A stretch of 64,000 nucleotides of DNA from Streptomyces noursei (lineage in GTDB: Bacteria; Actinomycetota; Actinomycetes; Streptomycetales; Streptomycetaceae), in contig NZ_LWBU01000373.1 of the NCBI RefSeq assembly GCF_001646665.1, positions 124,334 through 188,333 of the forward strand. The letters are read 5' to 3'. Position numbers and translations under genes: made by a program. The notes under the pieces are model-generated. The model was not told the origin of the DNA, searched no databases, and worked only from the letters and a program-made list of their open reading frames with translations. This document shows positions 1 to 8,511 of this stretch, one piece after another (the stretch's first letter is position 1; the number at the start of each line of letters is the position of its first letter).

Positions 1-704
1 CCGAGGGCCTGCACATCATCAGCGACGAGACCTGGCGCGACACCGTGCACGAGCCGCACGACACCGTCCTCGTCAGCCCCGCCGAGATGTGCCCCGACGA
101 CGTCACCGTCCTGTGCGACCTCGCCGGCGCCCTCACCCCCGCCGCCTGGCCGGCCGCCATCGCCCGCTTCCCGCCCGCGGGGCCCCGCCCGGACCGCCGC
201 GCCCGCACCCTGGACCGGCTCACCGCCCTCGGCGCGCAGGTCGCCGCCCCCGTCGCCGCGGCCGCCGCCCACGCGCTGGGCGAACCCGCCGCCGTGACCG
301 CCCGCGCGGCGGCCGGCGCCGCCCTGCACGCCCGCGTGGCGGCCGCCGCGCACCACGCCGTACTGACCGCCGGGGCGCTCGCCCTGCCGCCCCGGGCCGG
401 ACGGCACCTGTACGCCGACCTCGGCCCGCTCCGCGCCCCCCTCGCCGGGCGCGGCGTGACCGACTCCATGGAGCTGGAGGAGTACCTGACGGACCGCCTC
501 GGCGTGCCCGTCCCCGGCGGCCACCGGTTCGGCGACGAACTCGGCGCCCTCAGGGTGCGCCTGTCGACCTGGCCCCTCCTCGGAGCAACCCCCGAGGAGC
601 GCACGGAGTCCCTCACAGCGGCGGACCCGCTGGACGCGCCGCCCGTGGCGGAAGCGCTGGAAAGGTTCGGTTCCGCGTTGCACGAACTGCGGGAACCACG
701 GTGA
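1..704 (+). CDS. Class I/II PLP-dependent aminotransferase, C-terminal part (5' end outside window)
   Basis: The reading frame is open from the first bases (codons in phase with position 3), so this is the 3' part of a longer gene. The visible 233 residues begin with GLHIISDETWRD, which resembles the fold-type I segment just before the PLP lysine, where a conserved Asp contacts the pyridine nitrogen. Near the end, FGDELGALRVRLSTWPLLG resembles the C-terminal domain around the carboxylate-binding Arg. Family members transfer an amino group between an amino acid and a 2-oxo acid in the cytoplasm. Substrate cannot be told from this fragment. The catalytic-lysine region is not obvious in the visible part and the middle is Ala-rich and diverged, so the enzyme could be atypical. 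The next gene begins 14 bp after the stop, so the two are probably co-transcribed. Confidence 0.6.
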   Translation, partial: EGLHIISDETWRDTVHEPHDTVLVSPAEMCPDDVTVLCDLAGALTPAAWPAAIARFPPAGPRPDRRARTLDRLTALGAQVAAPVAAAAAHALGEPAAVTARAAAGAALHARVAAAAHHAVLTAGALALPPRAGRHLYADLGPLRAPLAGRGVTDSMELEEYLTDRLGVPVPGGHRFGDELGALRVRLSTWPLLGATPEERTESLTAADPLDAPPVAEALERFGSALHELREPR

Positions 705-717
705 ACGGAGCTGGCAG

Positions 718-1752
718 ATGACGGAACGGACGGCACCCACCGAGCAGCCCGCCCCCGACGGCGGCCCCACCGCGCCCGCCGGACACCCCATGGGCGACGA
801 CCCGCACCCGGCCGCCGCACCCCGCACCTGGCCGCGCTCCTTCGCCGACCGGCTGACCGCCCCGCTCCCCGGCGTACGCGCCATGGCGAGGCTCGCCCGC
901 GAGGGGGCGGTGCGCCCGAACGCCGAAGGGCTCCGGGACGTCCCGCACCTGCCGTACGCCCCGCGACCGCTGCCCCCCGTGCGCCCCGGATCCGTCGCCG
1001 TCACCTGGGCCGGCCACGCCAGCTGGATCGTCCGGACCGGCGGGCTCACCGTCCTCACCGACCCCGTCTGGTCCCGCCGCATCCTCGGCACGCCCGCCCG
1101 CATCACCCCCGTCGGCGTCCGTTGGGAGGAACTGCCGCCCGTCGACGCCGTCGTCATCAGCCACAACCACTACGACCACCTCGACGCCCCCACCATCAGG
1201 AGGCTGCCGCGCCACACCCCGGTCTTCGTCCCCGCCGGGCTCGGCCGCTGGTTCCGGCGCCGCCGCTTCACCCGCGTCACCGAACTCGACTGGTGGGAGA
1301 GCGCCGAACTGCGCGGCGTCCGCTTCCACTTCGTACCGTCCCACCACTGGTCCAAGCGGACCCTCACCGACACCTGCCGCTCCCTGTGGGGCGGCTGGGT
1401 GCTCGCCGACCCCCACGGACACCGCGTCTACTTCGCGGGCGACACCGGCTACGGACACTGGTTCACGGAGATCGGCCGCCGCCATCCCGGCATCGACATC
1501 GCCCTGCTCCCCATCGGCGCCTACGCCCCCCGCTGGTGGCTGCGCGACGTCCACACCGACCCTGAGGAGGCCGTGCAGGCCTTCCTGGACCTCGGCGCCC
1601 GCAACATGGCCCCCATGCACTGGGCCACGTTCGTCCTCTCCTCCGAACCCGTCATGGAACCCCTCACCCGCGTCCGCGCCGCCTGGCAGGAGGCGGGCCT
1701 GCCCCGCGAGCGCCTGTGGGACCTCCCGGTCGGCGGCTCACGCCTTCTTTAG
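718..1752 (+). CDS. MBL-fold metallo-hydrolase, NAPE-PLD/UlaG-like
   Basis: This is a 344-residue metallo-beta-lactamase-fold hydrolase. The metal-binding signature SHNHYDHLD lies near residues 148-156, the bridging Asp is in YFAGDTGYG, and a further His is in APMHWATF. The opening strand (VTWAGHASWIV, then LTDPVWSRR) is typical of the branch that holds N-acyl-phosphatidylethanolamine phospholipase D and UlaG-type lactonases. It should be a cytosolic dinuclear metal phosphodiesterase or lactonase; the substrate is unknown. An AG-rich stretch (ggagctggcag) precedes the ATG. The first roughly 80 residues are Pro/Ala-rich and poorly conserved, so a later start is possible. It is paralogous to the MBL protein at 2391-3173. 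Confidence 0.85.
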   Translation: MTERTAPTEQPAPDGGPTAPAGHPMGDDPHPAAAPRTWPRSFADRLTAPLPGVRAMARLAREGAVRPNAEGLRDVPHLPYAPRPLPPVRPGSVAVTWAGHASWIVRTGGLTVLTDPVWSRRILGTPARITPVGVRWEELPPVDAVVISHNHYDHLDAPTIRRLPRHTPVFVPAGLGRWFRRRRFTRVTELDWWESAELRGVRFHFVPSHHWSKRTLTDTCRSLWGGWVLADPHGHRVYFAGDTGYGHWFTEIGRRHPGIDIALLPIGAYAPRWWLRDVHTDPEEAVQAFLDLGARNMAPMHWATFVLSSEPVMEPLTRVRAAWQEAGLPRERLWDLPVGGSRLL

Positions 1753-1788
1753 CGGCTCGGCCCGGCTCCGGGGCGCCCCGCCGGCCCT

Positions 1789-2394
1789 TCAGGTCCGCCA
1801 CCGCCGCCACACCGACGGCACCGCCCCCACCAGCACCGTCAGCACCACCGCCGCCAGGACGCCCTGCCAGGGGGAGGCGAACAGCGAGCCGCCCAGGACA
1901 CCGATCAACTGGTACGTCAGCGCCCACGCCAGGCACGCCGGAAGGTTGCCGCGCACGAAACGGCGCAGCGGCATCCGGGCCAGCAGGCACGCCAGCATCA
2001 CGGGTATCCGCCCCGCCGGAACGAGCCGGGACAGCACCAGCACCGACACCCGGTGCTCCTCCACCTTGGCCCGCGCCTGCTCCAGCCGGTCCGGGGCCGC
2101 CCGCGCGCGCAGCGCCTCCAGCCACCGCGAACCGTTCTTCGAGTGCACCCCGCGCCGCCCCAGCCAGTACAGCGCCACGTCCCCCACGAACGCCGCCCCC
2201 GCCGCCAGCACGAACACCACCAGCAGCGCCCCCGGCGACGTCTGGTGGAACGCCACCACCGCCGCCGAACTGACGATCGCCCCGGTCGGAATCACCGGCA
2301 CCAGCGCCCCCAGGGCCACCAGCAGGAACAGCGCCGGATAGCCGACCGCGTGCTGGGTCGACTCCGACACCTGACCCACCACGGCATCGATCAC
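1789..2394 (-). CDS. DedA family membrane protein (VTT domain)
   Basis: A 201-residue polytopic membrane protein. The family fingerprint is visible: a hydrophobic segment with P-V-I-P-T-G near residues 33-38, the motif GDVALYWLGRRG, and a re-entrant region with SRLVPAGRIPVMLACL containing the conserved Arg and Pro. DedA/VTT proteins include flippases for undecaprenyl phosphate and phosphatidylethanolamine. The Streptomyces paralogues are not individually characterised, so the exact lipid is not claimed. The GTG start overlaps the stop of the upstream metallo-hydrolase by 4 bp (GTGA), so the two are translationally coupled. It converges with the gene at 718-1752. Confidence 0.88.
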   Translation of the reverse strand: MIDAVVGQVSESTQHAVGYPALFLLVALGALVPVIPTGAIVSSAAVVAFHQTSPGALLVVFVLAAGAAFVGDVALYWLGRRGVHSKNGSRWLEALRARAAPDRLEQARAKVEEHRVSVLVLSRLVPAGRIPVMLACLLARMPLRRFVRGNLPACLAWALTYQLIGVLGGSLFASPWQGVLAAVVLTVLVGAVPSVWRRWRT

Positions 2395-3173
2395 CCGGAC
2401 ACCTCCGGCCGCACGCTCTCACCGTGCCCCAGCCGGTGCACCGCCACCCCCGGCGCCAGCCGCGCCGCGTGCCGCACGAACTCGTCGCCCGGCGCGTGGA
2501 ACTCGTGCGGCCGCACCCCGTCCAGCCCGATCGGCCAGTACGTGCCGTAGTGCACCGGAACGGCCGCCCGCGGCGCCAGCTCGGCCAGCGCCCGCGCCGC
2601 CCGGCCCGCGTCCAGGTGCCCGTGCCCCAGGAACGGCCCCCATCCGCCGACCGGCAGCAGCGCCACGTCCACCTCGCCCACCGCCCGCGCCATCCCGTCG
2701 AACAGCCCGGTGTCCCCCGCGAAGTACGTACGCGCCTCGCCGGCGATCACGTACCCGAGCGCGGGGGAGCGGTGCGGCCCCACCGGCAGCCGCCGCCCGT
2801 CGTGGCGCGCCGGCACCGCCCGTACCACCAGCTCCTCCACCTTCACCTCGTCCCCGGCGGCCACCTCGGTCACCCGCAGCCCGCCCGCCGCGGCAAGCCG
2901 CCGCAGACCCGGCACCGCACGGCCCGCCCCGGCCGGCACCACCAGGCGCGTACCCGGAGCGAGCCGGGCCAGCGACGGCAGATGCAGGTGATCGGAGTGC
3001 AGGTGCGAGATGAGCACCACCTCCGCCCGCGCGGCGGCCGGGGGCGGCACCGCGCCCCGCCGCCGCCGCAGATGCGCGAGCCGGCGCACGAACAACGGAT
3101 CGGTCAGCACCCGCACCCCCGAGTCCTGGACCGTACACGTCGCATGACCCCACCACGTGACCTCGACCGCCAC
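2391..3173 (-). CDS. MBL-fold metallo-hydrolase
   Basis: A 260-residue metallo-beta-lactamase-fold protein with the motif ISHLHSDHLHL, the later Asp motif YFAGDTGLFD and a terminal VPVHYGTYWP His motif. Its first residues (VTWWGHATCTV, LTDPLFVRR) parallel those of the hydrolase at 718-1752, so the two are paralogues on either side of DedA. The start is GTG. It forms a two-gene unit with the DedA gene (4-bp overlap) and is divergent from the gene at 3270. Substrate is unknown. Lipid-linked or phosphodiester substrates are suggested only by the pairing with a lipid-transport family protein and by the NAPE-PLD relationship. Confidence 0.85.
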   Translation of the reverse strand: MAVEVTWWGHATCTVQDSGVRVLTDPLFVRRLAHLRRRRGAVPPPAAARAEVVLISHLHSDHLHLPSLARLAPGTRLVVPAGAGRAVPGLRRLAAAGGLRVTEVAAGDEVKVEELVVRAVPARHDGRRLPVGPHRSPALGYVIAGEARTYFAGDTGLFDGMARAVGEVDVALLPVGGWGPFLGHGHLDAGRAARALAELAPRAAVPVHYGTYWPIGLDGVRPHEFHAPGDEFVRHAARLAPGVAVHRLGHGESVRPEVSG

Positions 3174-3256
3174 CGCCCGCCCTCCTCGCTCCCGCCGTGC
3201 CCGTACGAGCTCTTACGAGCGTAAATGCGCGCCTCCTCGCCCGGGGGTGATCGGAG

Positions 3257-3262
3257 TAGGGT
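3257..3262 (+). promoter_or_regulatory. Candidate -10 (TAGGGT) for a leaderless transcript
   Basis: TAGGGT matches TANNNT and sits 7 nt before the ATG at 3270. No Shine-Dalgarno is visible, so transcription probably starts at or next to the A of the ATG, a common arrangement in Streptomyces. Confidence 0.45.
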
Positions 3263-3269
3263 CGGCGGC

Positions 3270-3674
3270 ATGGACGACGTACGCGTGGCGGCGATCGCCA
3301 GTCTGACGCCGCTCGAGGAGCTCGACAGCGACCCCTTCCTGGTCGACACCCGCAGCCAGCACGCCATGTGCGAGCGCTGGGCGGCCGGCATGGGCTACGT
3401 CGTCAGCCGGCAACTGCTCTCCTACGGCATGCGGCCCGACCACCGGACCCTCTGGGCCGACGTCGAGGCCGGCGCGGTCGACCTGTTCGTCGTGCCCAAC
3501 GAACGGGTCCTCGACCGGGCGCTGACCTCCGCGCGGGACTTCACCGCCGAGTGCGCCCGCCGCGGCGTACGGCTGGAGACGGCCGGCCTGGACGAACCGG
3601 CGTACGACGCCGGGATGAAGGCCCGTGTGCACCGCCGGCTCTCCATGCCGACCGCGGGCTACGACGGCTGCTGA
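3270..3674 (+). CDS. Small protein resembling a serine-resolvase N-terminal fold; function unknown
   Basis: 134 residues from the ATG at 3270; an upstream in-frame GTG at 3225 has less support. The layout recalls the catalytic domain of serine recombinases: an early R-x-Q segment (DTRSQHAMCERWAAGMGY), then LWADVEAGAVDLFVVPNERVL, where resolvases have the xDVxxGxxDxlvv-xxxRLxR stretch, then a RRGVRLET-like strand. The catalytic Ser is not evident, there is no DNA-binding domain, and no inverted repeats or mobile genes lie nearby. A recombinase role is therefore unlikely and this may be a domesticated fold. The phosphatase gene follows 20 bp downstream, so they probably share a transcript. Confidence 0.55.
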   Translation: MDDVRVAAIASLTPLEELDSDPFLVDTRSQHAMCERWAAGMGYVVSRQLLSYGMRPDHRTLWADVEAGAVDLFVVPNERVLDRALTSARDFTAECARRGVRLETAGLDEPAYDAGMKARVHRRLSMPTAGYDGC

Positions 3675-3694
3675 GCGGGGCGGGAGCGAACGGC

Positions 3695-5797
3695 GTGGTC
3701 CAGGCACGGTGGCGTACGGCGGGCGGTGCCCTGCTGCGGGTCGTCGTGGTGTGGGCGGTCTCCACCCTCACTCTGCTCGCGCTCGCCGGGATCCTGCCCG
3801 ACTTCCAGCTCCAGTCCGACGACGGCGACAGCATCACCCGGACCGCGGTCACCGCCGCCTGGGGCGCTGGGGCCTTCGGCCTGCTCAGCGCCCTGGTGTG
3901 GCCGCTGGCGGTCCGCGCCCTGCTGCTCGTCCCCGCCCTGGTCCTCGGACTCCTCGCCTTCTTCCTCAACGGCTCGCTGCTGCTCCTCGCGCTGTGGCTC
4001 ATCCCCGACGGGCGCGGCGAGGCCGCTCCGGAGAACGCCGTGGCGGTGGCCGCCGTGATGTCGGCCGTCGCGTCGGCCACCTCCACCGCCCTCGCCGTGC
4101 GCGACGACAACGCCTACCGGCGCCGCCTGTACCGGCTCGCCGGCCGCAGCCGCTCCGCACCGCCCGCGCTGGGCCCCGCGAGCCCGCCCGGCACGGTGTT
4201 CATCCAGCTCGACGGCGTCGGGCACCAGGTGCTGCGGCAGGCCGTCGCCGACGGGGTGATGCCCACCGTCGCCGGATGGCTCGCCTCCACCCACCGCCTC
4301 ACCTCCTGGCGCACCGACTGGTCCAGCCAGACCGGCGCCAGCCAGCTCGGCATCCTGCACGGCTCCAACCACGACGTGCCCGCCTTCCGCTGGTACGAGA
4401 AGGACACCGGCCGGCTCATGGTCAGCAACCGGCCCGCCAGCGCCGTCGAACTCCAGCGCCGCGCCATCGCGCGCACCGGCGACGGCGGGCTGCTCACCCT
4501 GGACGGCGCGAGCCGCGGCAACCTGTTCAGCGGCGGCGCCGACCAGCTCGCCCTGGTCCTGTCCGTCTCGGCCCGCCGGGGCCGCCGCAACCGCTCCCGC
4601 GCCGGGTACGTCGCCTACTTCCGCGACCCCGCCAACGCCGTCCGCACCGCCATCTCCTTCGTCGCCGAGGTCGCCCGGGAGATCGGTCAGTCCACCCGCT
4701 CGCGGATCAGGGGCGAGACGCCCCGGGTCGGCCGCGGTGGGCTGTACCCCTTCATCCGGGCCTTCGCGACCGTCGTCGAACGGGACGTGGTCGTCGCCGC
4801 CGTGATGGGCGACATGCTGGCCGGCCGCGCCGCCGTGTACGCCGACCTCGTCGCGTACGACGAGGTCGCCCACCACTCCGGGCCGCACAGCCGGGACGCC
4901 CTGAAGGTGCTGGAGCGCCTCGACCGCTCCCTGGCCCTGATCGCCAAGGTGGCCGACCACGCCCCGCGCCCCTACCGCATCGTGCTCCTCTCCGACCACG
5001 GCCAGAGCCCCGGCGAGACCTTCGAGTCGGCGTACGGGCTGACGCTGCGGGACCTGGTCCGGGCCGGCTGCGGACTGCCCGTTCCCCGCCGCGCCCAGCA
5101 CACCCCGAGCGGCGCCGAGGCGCGCGGCGCCCTGCGCAGCGCGGTGCACCTGCCCGTGGAGGAGGGCCGCGAGGAGCGCCCGCCCCGCACGTCCGAGCCG
5201 ATCGTGCTGGCCTCCGGGAACCTGGGCCTCGTCTCGTTCCCCGACGTGCGCTACCGCATGTCCCGCGAGGAGATCGACCGCCGCCACCCCGCCCTGCTGC
5301 GCACCCTCGCCGACCACCCGGGCATCGGCTTCCTGCTCGTCCGCAGCGAGCGGCACGGCTCGGTGGTCCTCGGCCCCGCCGGTGCGGAGGTCCCGGTCGA
5401 CGACCTCACCGACGACGGGCCGCTCGCGGTCTTCGGCCCCGGCGCGGCGGACGCCGTCCGGCGCACCGACTCCTTCCCGCACGCCGCCGACATCATGGTC
5501 AATTCCGTGTACGACCCGGAGACCGGCACCGTGCACGCCTTCGAGGAGCAGATCGGCTCCCACGGCGGGCTCGGCGGCGAGCAGTCGGAGGCGTTCCTGC
5601 TGTCCCCCCGCACGCTCTCCCCGCCGGCCGCGGACGGTTCCCGCCCGGTGGGCGCCGAGGAGGTCCACCGGGTGCTGCGGCGCTGGCTGAGGGAGAGCCA
5701 GGGCCCGCAGGTTCCCGTGCAGGAAATACCGCCACGGCCGCAAGCGGAAGAAGCTTTTCCGGCAGCCGACCGCGTCGTGCCGGACAAACACGGGTGA
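3695..5797 (+). CDS. Membrane-anchored alkaline-phosphatase-superfamily protein (holin-like N-terminus)
   Basis: 700 residues from a GTG at 3695, preceded by GGGAG at good spacing. The longer open frame upstream overlaps the previous gene and is not coding. Residues about 10-130 hold three to four hydrophobic helices that databases often label 'phage holin family'. From about residue 155 the sequence is a type I phosphodiesterase/alkaline phosphatase fold: VFIQLDGVGHQVL (metal Asp), the nucleophile region with DWSSQTGASQLGIL, AVYADLVAYDEVAHHSGP (metal D and H), and VLLSDHGQSPGETF. This predicts a membrane enzyme that cleaves phosphodiesters or phosphomonoesters of an unknown, probably envelope-linked, substrate. 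It is not a phage gene. Confidence 0.75.
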   Translation: MVQARWRTAGGALLRVVVVWAVSTLTLLALAGILPDFQLQSDDGDSITRTAVTAAWGAGAFGLLSALVWPLAVRALLLVPALVLGLLAFFLNGSLLLLALWLIPDGRGEAAPENAVAVAAVMSAVASATSTALAVRDDNAYRRRLYRLAGRSRSAPPALGPASPPGTVFIQLDGVGHQVLRQAVADGVMPTVAGWLASTHRLTSWRTDWSSQTGASQLGILHGSNHDVPAFRWYEKDTGRLMVSNRPASAVELQRRAIARTGDGGLLTLDGASRGNLFSGGADQLALVLSVSARRGRRNRSRAGYVAYFRDPANAVRTAISFVAEVAREIGQSTRSRIRGETPRVGRGGLYPFIRAFATVVERDVVVAAVMGDMLAGRAAVYADLVAYDEVAHHSGPHSRDALKVLERLDRSLALIAKVADHAPRPYRIVLLSDHGQSPGETFESAYGLTLRDLVRAGCGLPVPRRAQHTPSGAEARGALRSAVHLPVEEGREERPPRTSEPIVLASGNLGLVSFPDVRYRMSREEIDRRHPALLRTLADHPGIGFLLVRSERHGSVVLGPAGAEVPVDDLTDDGPLAVFGPGAADAVRRTDSFPHAADIMVNSVYDPETGTVHAFEEQIGSHGGLGGEQSEAFLLSPRTLSPPAADGSRPVGAEEVHRVLRRWLRESQGPQVPVQEIPPRPQAEEAFPAADRVVPDKHG

Positions 5798-5800
5798 TTT

Positions 5801-5857
5801 GGTGCAGCGTTCGCCGTACCTGACCATGTTCAGGTTTGTACGGCGAAAGGCGCACCA
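5801..5857. promoter_or_regulatory. Long interrupted inverted repeat in front of the permease gene
   Basis: Two arms (TTCGCCGTAC at 5810-5819 and GTACGGCGAA at 5837-5846) flank an inner CTGA/TCAG pair. They extend outward to GGTGC at 5801-5805 and GCACC at 5853-5857. The structure fills almost the whole 66-bp gap, and its distal arm covers the only purine-rich stretch (GAAAGG) before the ATG at 5864. It may be a transcription terminator, an RNA switch controlling the permease, or a large operator. Confidence 0.55.
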
Positions 5858-5863
5858 CCCCCC

Positions 5864-7216
5864 ATGAGCACCACCCCCCTCATCACCGACCCCACCCCCG
5901 ACGAGCGGTCCAAGCACGCCCGCAGCTTCGGCCTGCCCGTCGCGACCGCCCTGGTCATGGGCAACATCATCGGCGGCGGGATCTTCCTGCTGCCCGCCTC
6001 CGTCGCCCCCTACGGCACCATCAGCCTCGTCGCCTTCGCCGTCCTCACGGCGGGCGCCATCGCCCTCGCGCTCGTCTTCGGCCGCCTCGCCCGGCGCCAC
6101 CCCCTCACCGGCGGCCCCTACGTCTACGCCCGCGAGGCGTTCGGCGACTTCGCCGGCTTCCTCTCGGCCTGGTCGTACTGGATCACCACCTGGGTCTCCA
6201 ACGCGGCCCTCGCCGTCGCCGCCGTCGGCTACCTCGACGTCCTCCTCCCGGTCCAGGACTCCACGGCCGCGACCATCGCCGCCGCGCTCGCCCTCCAGTG
6301 GCTGCCCGCCCTCGCGAACCTCGCCGGCACGCGGTACGTCGGCGCCGTGCAGCTCGTCGCCACCGTCCTGAAGTTCGTGCCGCTCCTCCTGGTGGCGATC
6401 GGCGGCCTGTTCTTCTTCGACTCCGCGAACCTCGGGCCCTTCCAGGCGAGCGACACCGGCGCCGTCGGCGCGGTGTCGGCGTCCGCCGCCATCCTGCTCT
6501 TCAGCTACCTGGGCGTGGAGTCCGCGGCGGTCAGCGCCGGCGAGGTCCGCGACCCGCGGCGCAACGTCGGCCGCGCCACCATCCTCGGCACCCTCGGCGC
6601 GGCCGTCATCTACCTGCTGGGCACCCTGTCCGTCTTCGGGCTCGTCGCCCACGACCGGCTCGTCGAGTCCAGCGCGCCCTTCTCCGCCGCCGTCAACAGC
6701 ATGTTCGGCGGCTCCTGGGGCGGCACCGCCGTGGCCTGCATGGCCCTGGTCTCCATGGTCGGCGCCCTGAACGGCTGGACCCTGCTCAGCGCCCAGACCC
6801 CGTACGCGGCGGCCAAGGACGGCCTGTTCCCGCAGATGTTCACCCACAAGCGGCGCGGCGTCCCCACCTACGGCGTCCTGGTCACCGTCGTGCTCGCCTC
6901 CCTGCTGACCGTCTACAACTACACGGCCGGCTCCGAGGGCGTCTTCGAGATCCTGGTCCTCGTCACCACCTTCACCGCCACGGTGCCCTACCTGCTGTCG
7001 ACGGCCGCACAGATCTACTTCCTGGCCTCCGGCCGCGCCGACCGGGTCGACCGCCCCCGCCTCGTCCGGGACGCCGTCCTCGCGGCCGTCGCCTTCGCCT
7101 TCTCCATGTGGCTGGTCGCCGGCTCCGGATACGCGGCGGTCTACCAGGGCGTGCTGTTCCTCTTCGCGGGCGTGCTGGTCTACGCCTGGATGTCCGCCCG
7201 CAAGAACCGGGCCTGA
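5864..7216 (+). CDS. APC-family amino acid permease
   Basis: A 450-residue secondary transporter with about 12 hydrophobic segments. The first helix carries the APC signature GNIIGGGIF (near residue 32), where backbone groups bind the substrate amino and carboxyl ends. The overall pattern (LTGGPYVYAREAFGDFAGF, later LLSAQTPYAAAKDGLFP) is that of the basic amino acid/polyamine antiporter branch (AdiC, PotE, CadB type). No decarboxylase or catabolic gene lies beside it, so substrate and direction of transport are undetermined. The ATG at 5864 follows the large inverted repeat; no strong Shine-Dalgarno is present. Confidence 0.85.
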   Translation: MSTTPLITDPTPDERSKHARSFGLPVATALVMGNIIGGGIFLLPASVAPYGTISLVAFAVLTAGAIALALVFGRLARRHPLTGGPYVYAREAFGDFAGFLSAWSYWITTWVSNAALAVAAVGYLDVLLPVQDSTAATIAAALALQWLPALANLAGTRYVGAVQLVATVLKFVPLLLVAIGGLFFFDSANLGPFQASDTGAVGAVSASAAILLFSYLGVESAAVSAGEVRDPRRNVGRATILGTLGAAVIYLLGTLSVFGLVAHDRLVESSAPFSAAVNSMFGGSWGGTAVACMALVSMVGALNGWTLLSAQTPYAAAKDGLFPQMFTHKRRGVPTYGVLVTVVLASLLTVYNYTAGSEGVFEILVLVTTFTATVPYLLSTAAQIYFLASGRADRVDRPRLVRDAVLAAVAFAFSMWLVAGSGYAAVYQGVLFLFAGVLVYAWMSARKNRA

Positions 7217-7449
7217 CCCCCGGCGGGCCCGGGCCTCGCGGGCGGGCGGGCCCGGGTGCCGGTCCGGCGCGTGCAGGCCGGGTCCGCGTGGCTGGCCCGC
7301 GCACCCGGCCCGCGCGCCCGGCCCGCCGGAAAATCGGCTGCGCCGGGCGGGGGCGGGCGCCCACACTGGGCGGGCCCGGCGTCCGTCCGGGCGTCGAACG
7401 GTCCGGGCGCGCCGCCGCACCGGACCCCCGCCCCACCCAGGAGTCCGCC
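7217..7449. other. Intergenic region, no gene recognised
   Basis: 233 bp of very GC-rich sequence (CG/GC runs) between the permease and the ATPase gene. Open frames cross it on both strands but none has family features. No clear terminator or promoter was identified. Confidence 0.5.
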
Positions 7450-8511
7450 CTGCAGGCCGCCGTCACCGTCACGCCCGCCCGGATCCCCGAGCTGCTGCTC
7501 GGCCTCGCGACCGTCCGCCCCGTCTTCCTGTGGGGCGCGCCCGGCATCGGCAAGTCGTCCCTGGTACGGCACTTCGCGGAGTCCCTGGGCCTGGAGTGCG
7601 TCAGCCTGCTCGGCACCCAGCTCGCTCCCGAGGACCTCATCGGCGTGCCGCAGATCCGCGACGGCAGGTCCGTGTTCTGCCCGCCGGAGGCCATCGCCCG
7701 CGACGAGCCGTACTGCCTGTTCCTCGACGAGCTGAACGCCGCCACGCCCGACGTGCAGAAGGCGTTCTACTCGCTGATCCTCGACCGGCGCATCGGCACC
7801 TACGAGCTGCCCGCGGGTTCCGTCGTCATCGGCGCCGGCAACCGCGCCACCGACAACGCCCTGGCACGGCCCATCGCCTCCGCGCTCGTCAACCGGCTCA
7901 CGCACGTCCACCTGCGCGCCTCCGTCACCGACTGGCTGGTGTGGGCGGGGGAGAACGGCATCCACCCGTGGGTGACCGACTACCTCACCGACCGCCCCGG
8001 CCACCTCTGGTCGCAGCCGCCCAAGACGGAGGAGCCGTTCTCCACGCCCCGCTCCTGGCACATGCTCTCGGACGCGCTGCACTCCTTCGGGTCCGCGCTC
8101 GACGAGGAGACGCTGAAGATCGTGGCGCACGGCACCCTCACCCCCGCGCACGCCGTGTCCTTCTGCGGATACGTCAAGATCGTCCGGCACACGTACGGCA
8201 TCGAGGCCATCATCAAGGGCGACGCCTCCTGGCCCAAGCGCGTCGAGGACCGGGACCTGCTCTACTACCTGGCCGAGGCGTTCCGGGGGCGGCTGGTCCG
8301 GGAACTGCCCGCGTCCAAGGACCAGATACCGCCCGCGCTCCGGCAGGCGGCGCACCGGGCCAAGTCGCTGCTCGTCCAGCTCGCCGAGATATCCGTCGAG
8401 GTCGCCCAGACCGTCATCCGGGACGACGAGAACGGCCGGCCCGTGCTGCCCGCGTGGTTCCTCGTCGAGGCCGCCCGCGACATGCCCCGGCTGGTGGAGG
8501 CCCGCCGGTGA
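7450..8511 (+). CDS. MoxR-type AAA+ ATPase
   Basis: About 353 residues. Walker A GAPGIGKSS lies near residues 29-37 and Walker B CLFLDELNA near 88-96, followed by the sensor-1 region VVIGAGNRATDNA, all typical of the MoxR/RavA class of AAA+ chaperones that work with VWA-domain partners. No ATG, GTG or TTG occurs in frame close upstream. A CTG at 7450 sits 6 nt after AGGAG and is taken as the start, so the first residues are less certain. The gene overlaps the next one by 4 bp (GTGA), pairing it with a VWA-like/metallopeptidase protein. The pair is probably a cytosolic metal- or cofactor-insertion or remodelling machine; targets are unknown. Confidence 0.8.
   Translation: MQAAVTVTPARIPELLLGLATVRPVFLWGAPGIGKSSLVRHFAESLGLECVSLLGTQLAPEDLIGVPQIRDGRSVFCPPEAIARDEPYCLFLDELNAATPDVQKAFYSLILDRRIGTYELPAGSVVIGAGNRATDNALARPIASALVNRLTHVHLRASVTDWLVWAGENGIHPWVTDYLTDRPGHLWSQPPKTEEPFSTPRSWHMLSDALHSFGSALDEETLKIVAHGTLTPAHAVSFCGYVKIVRHTYGIEAIIKGDASWPKRVEDRDLLYYLAEAFRGRLVRELPASKDQIPPALRQAAHRAKSLLVQLAEISVEVAQTVIRDDENGRPVLPAWFLVEAARDMPRLVEARR

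Noticed and set aside
3270..3674. Active site-specific recombinase
   Set aside because: No catalytic serine motif, DNA-binding domain or recombination site was recognised.
3695..5797. Phage holin
   Set aside because: The hydrophobic start belongs to a 700-residue phosphatase-like protein; no other phage genes are present.
3659..7420. 1253-residue open frame on the minus strand
   Set aside because: Opposite to the phosphatase and permease genes, both with clear motifs; this frame is low-complexity.
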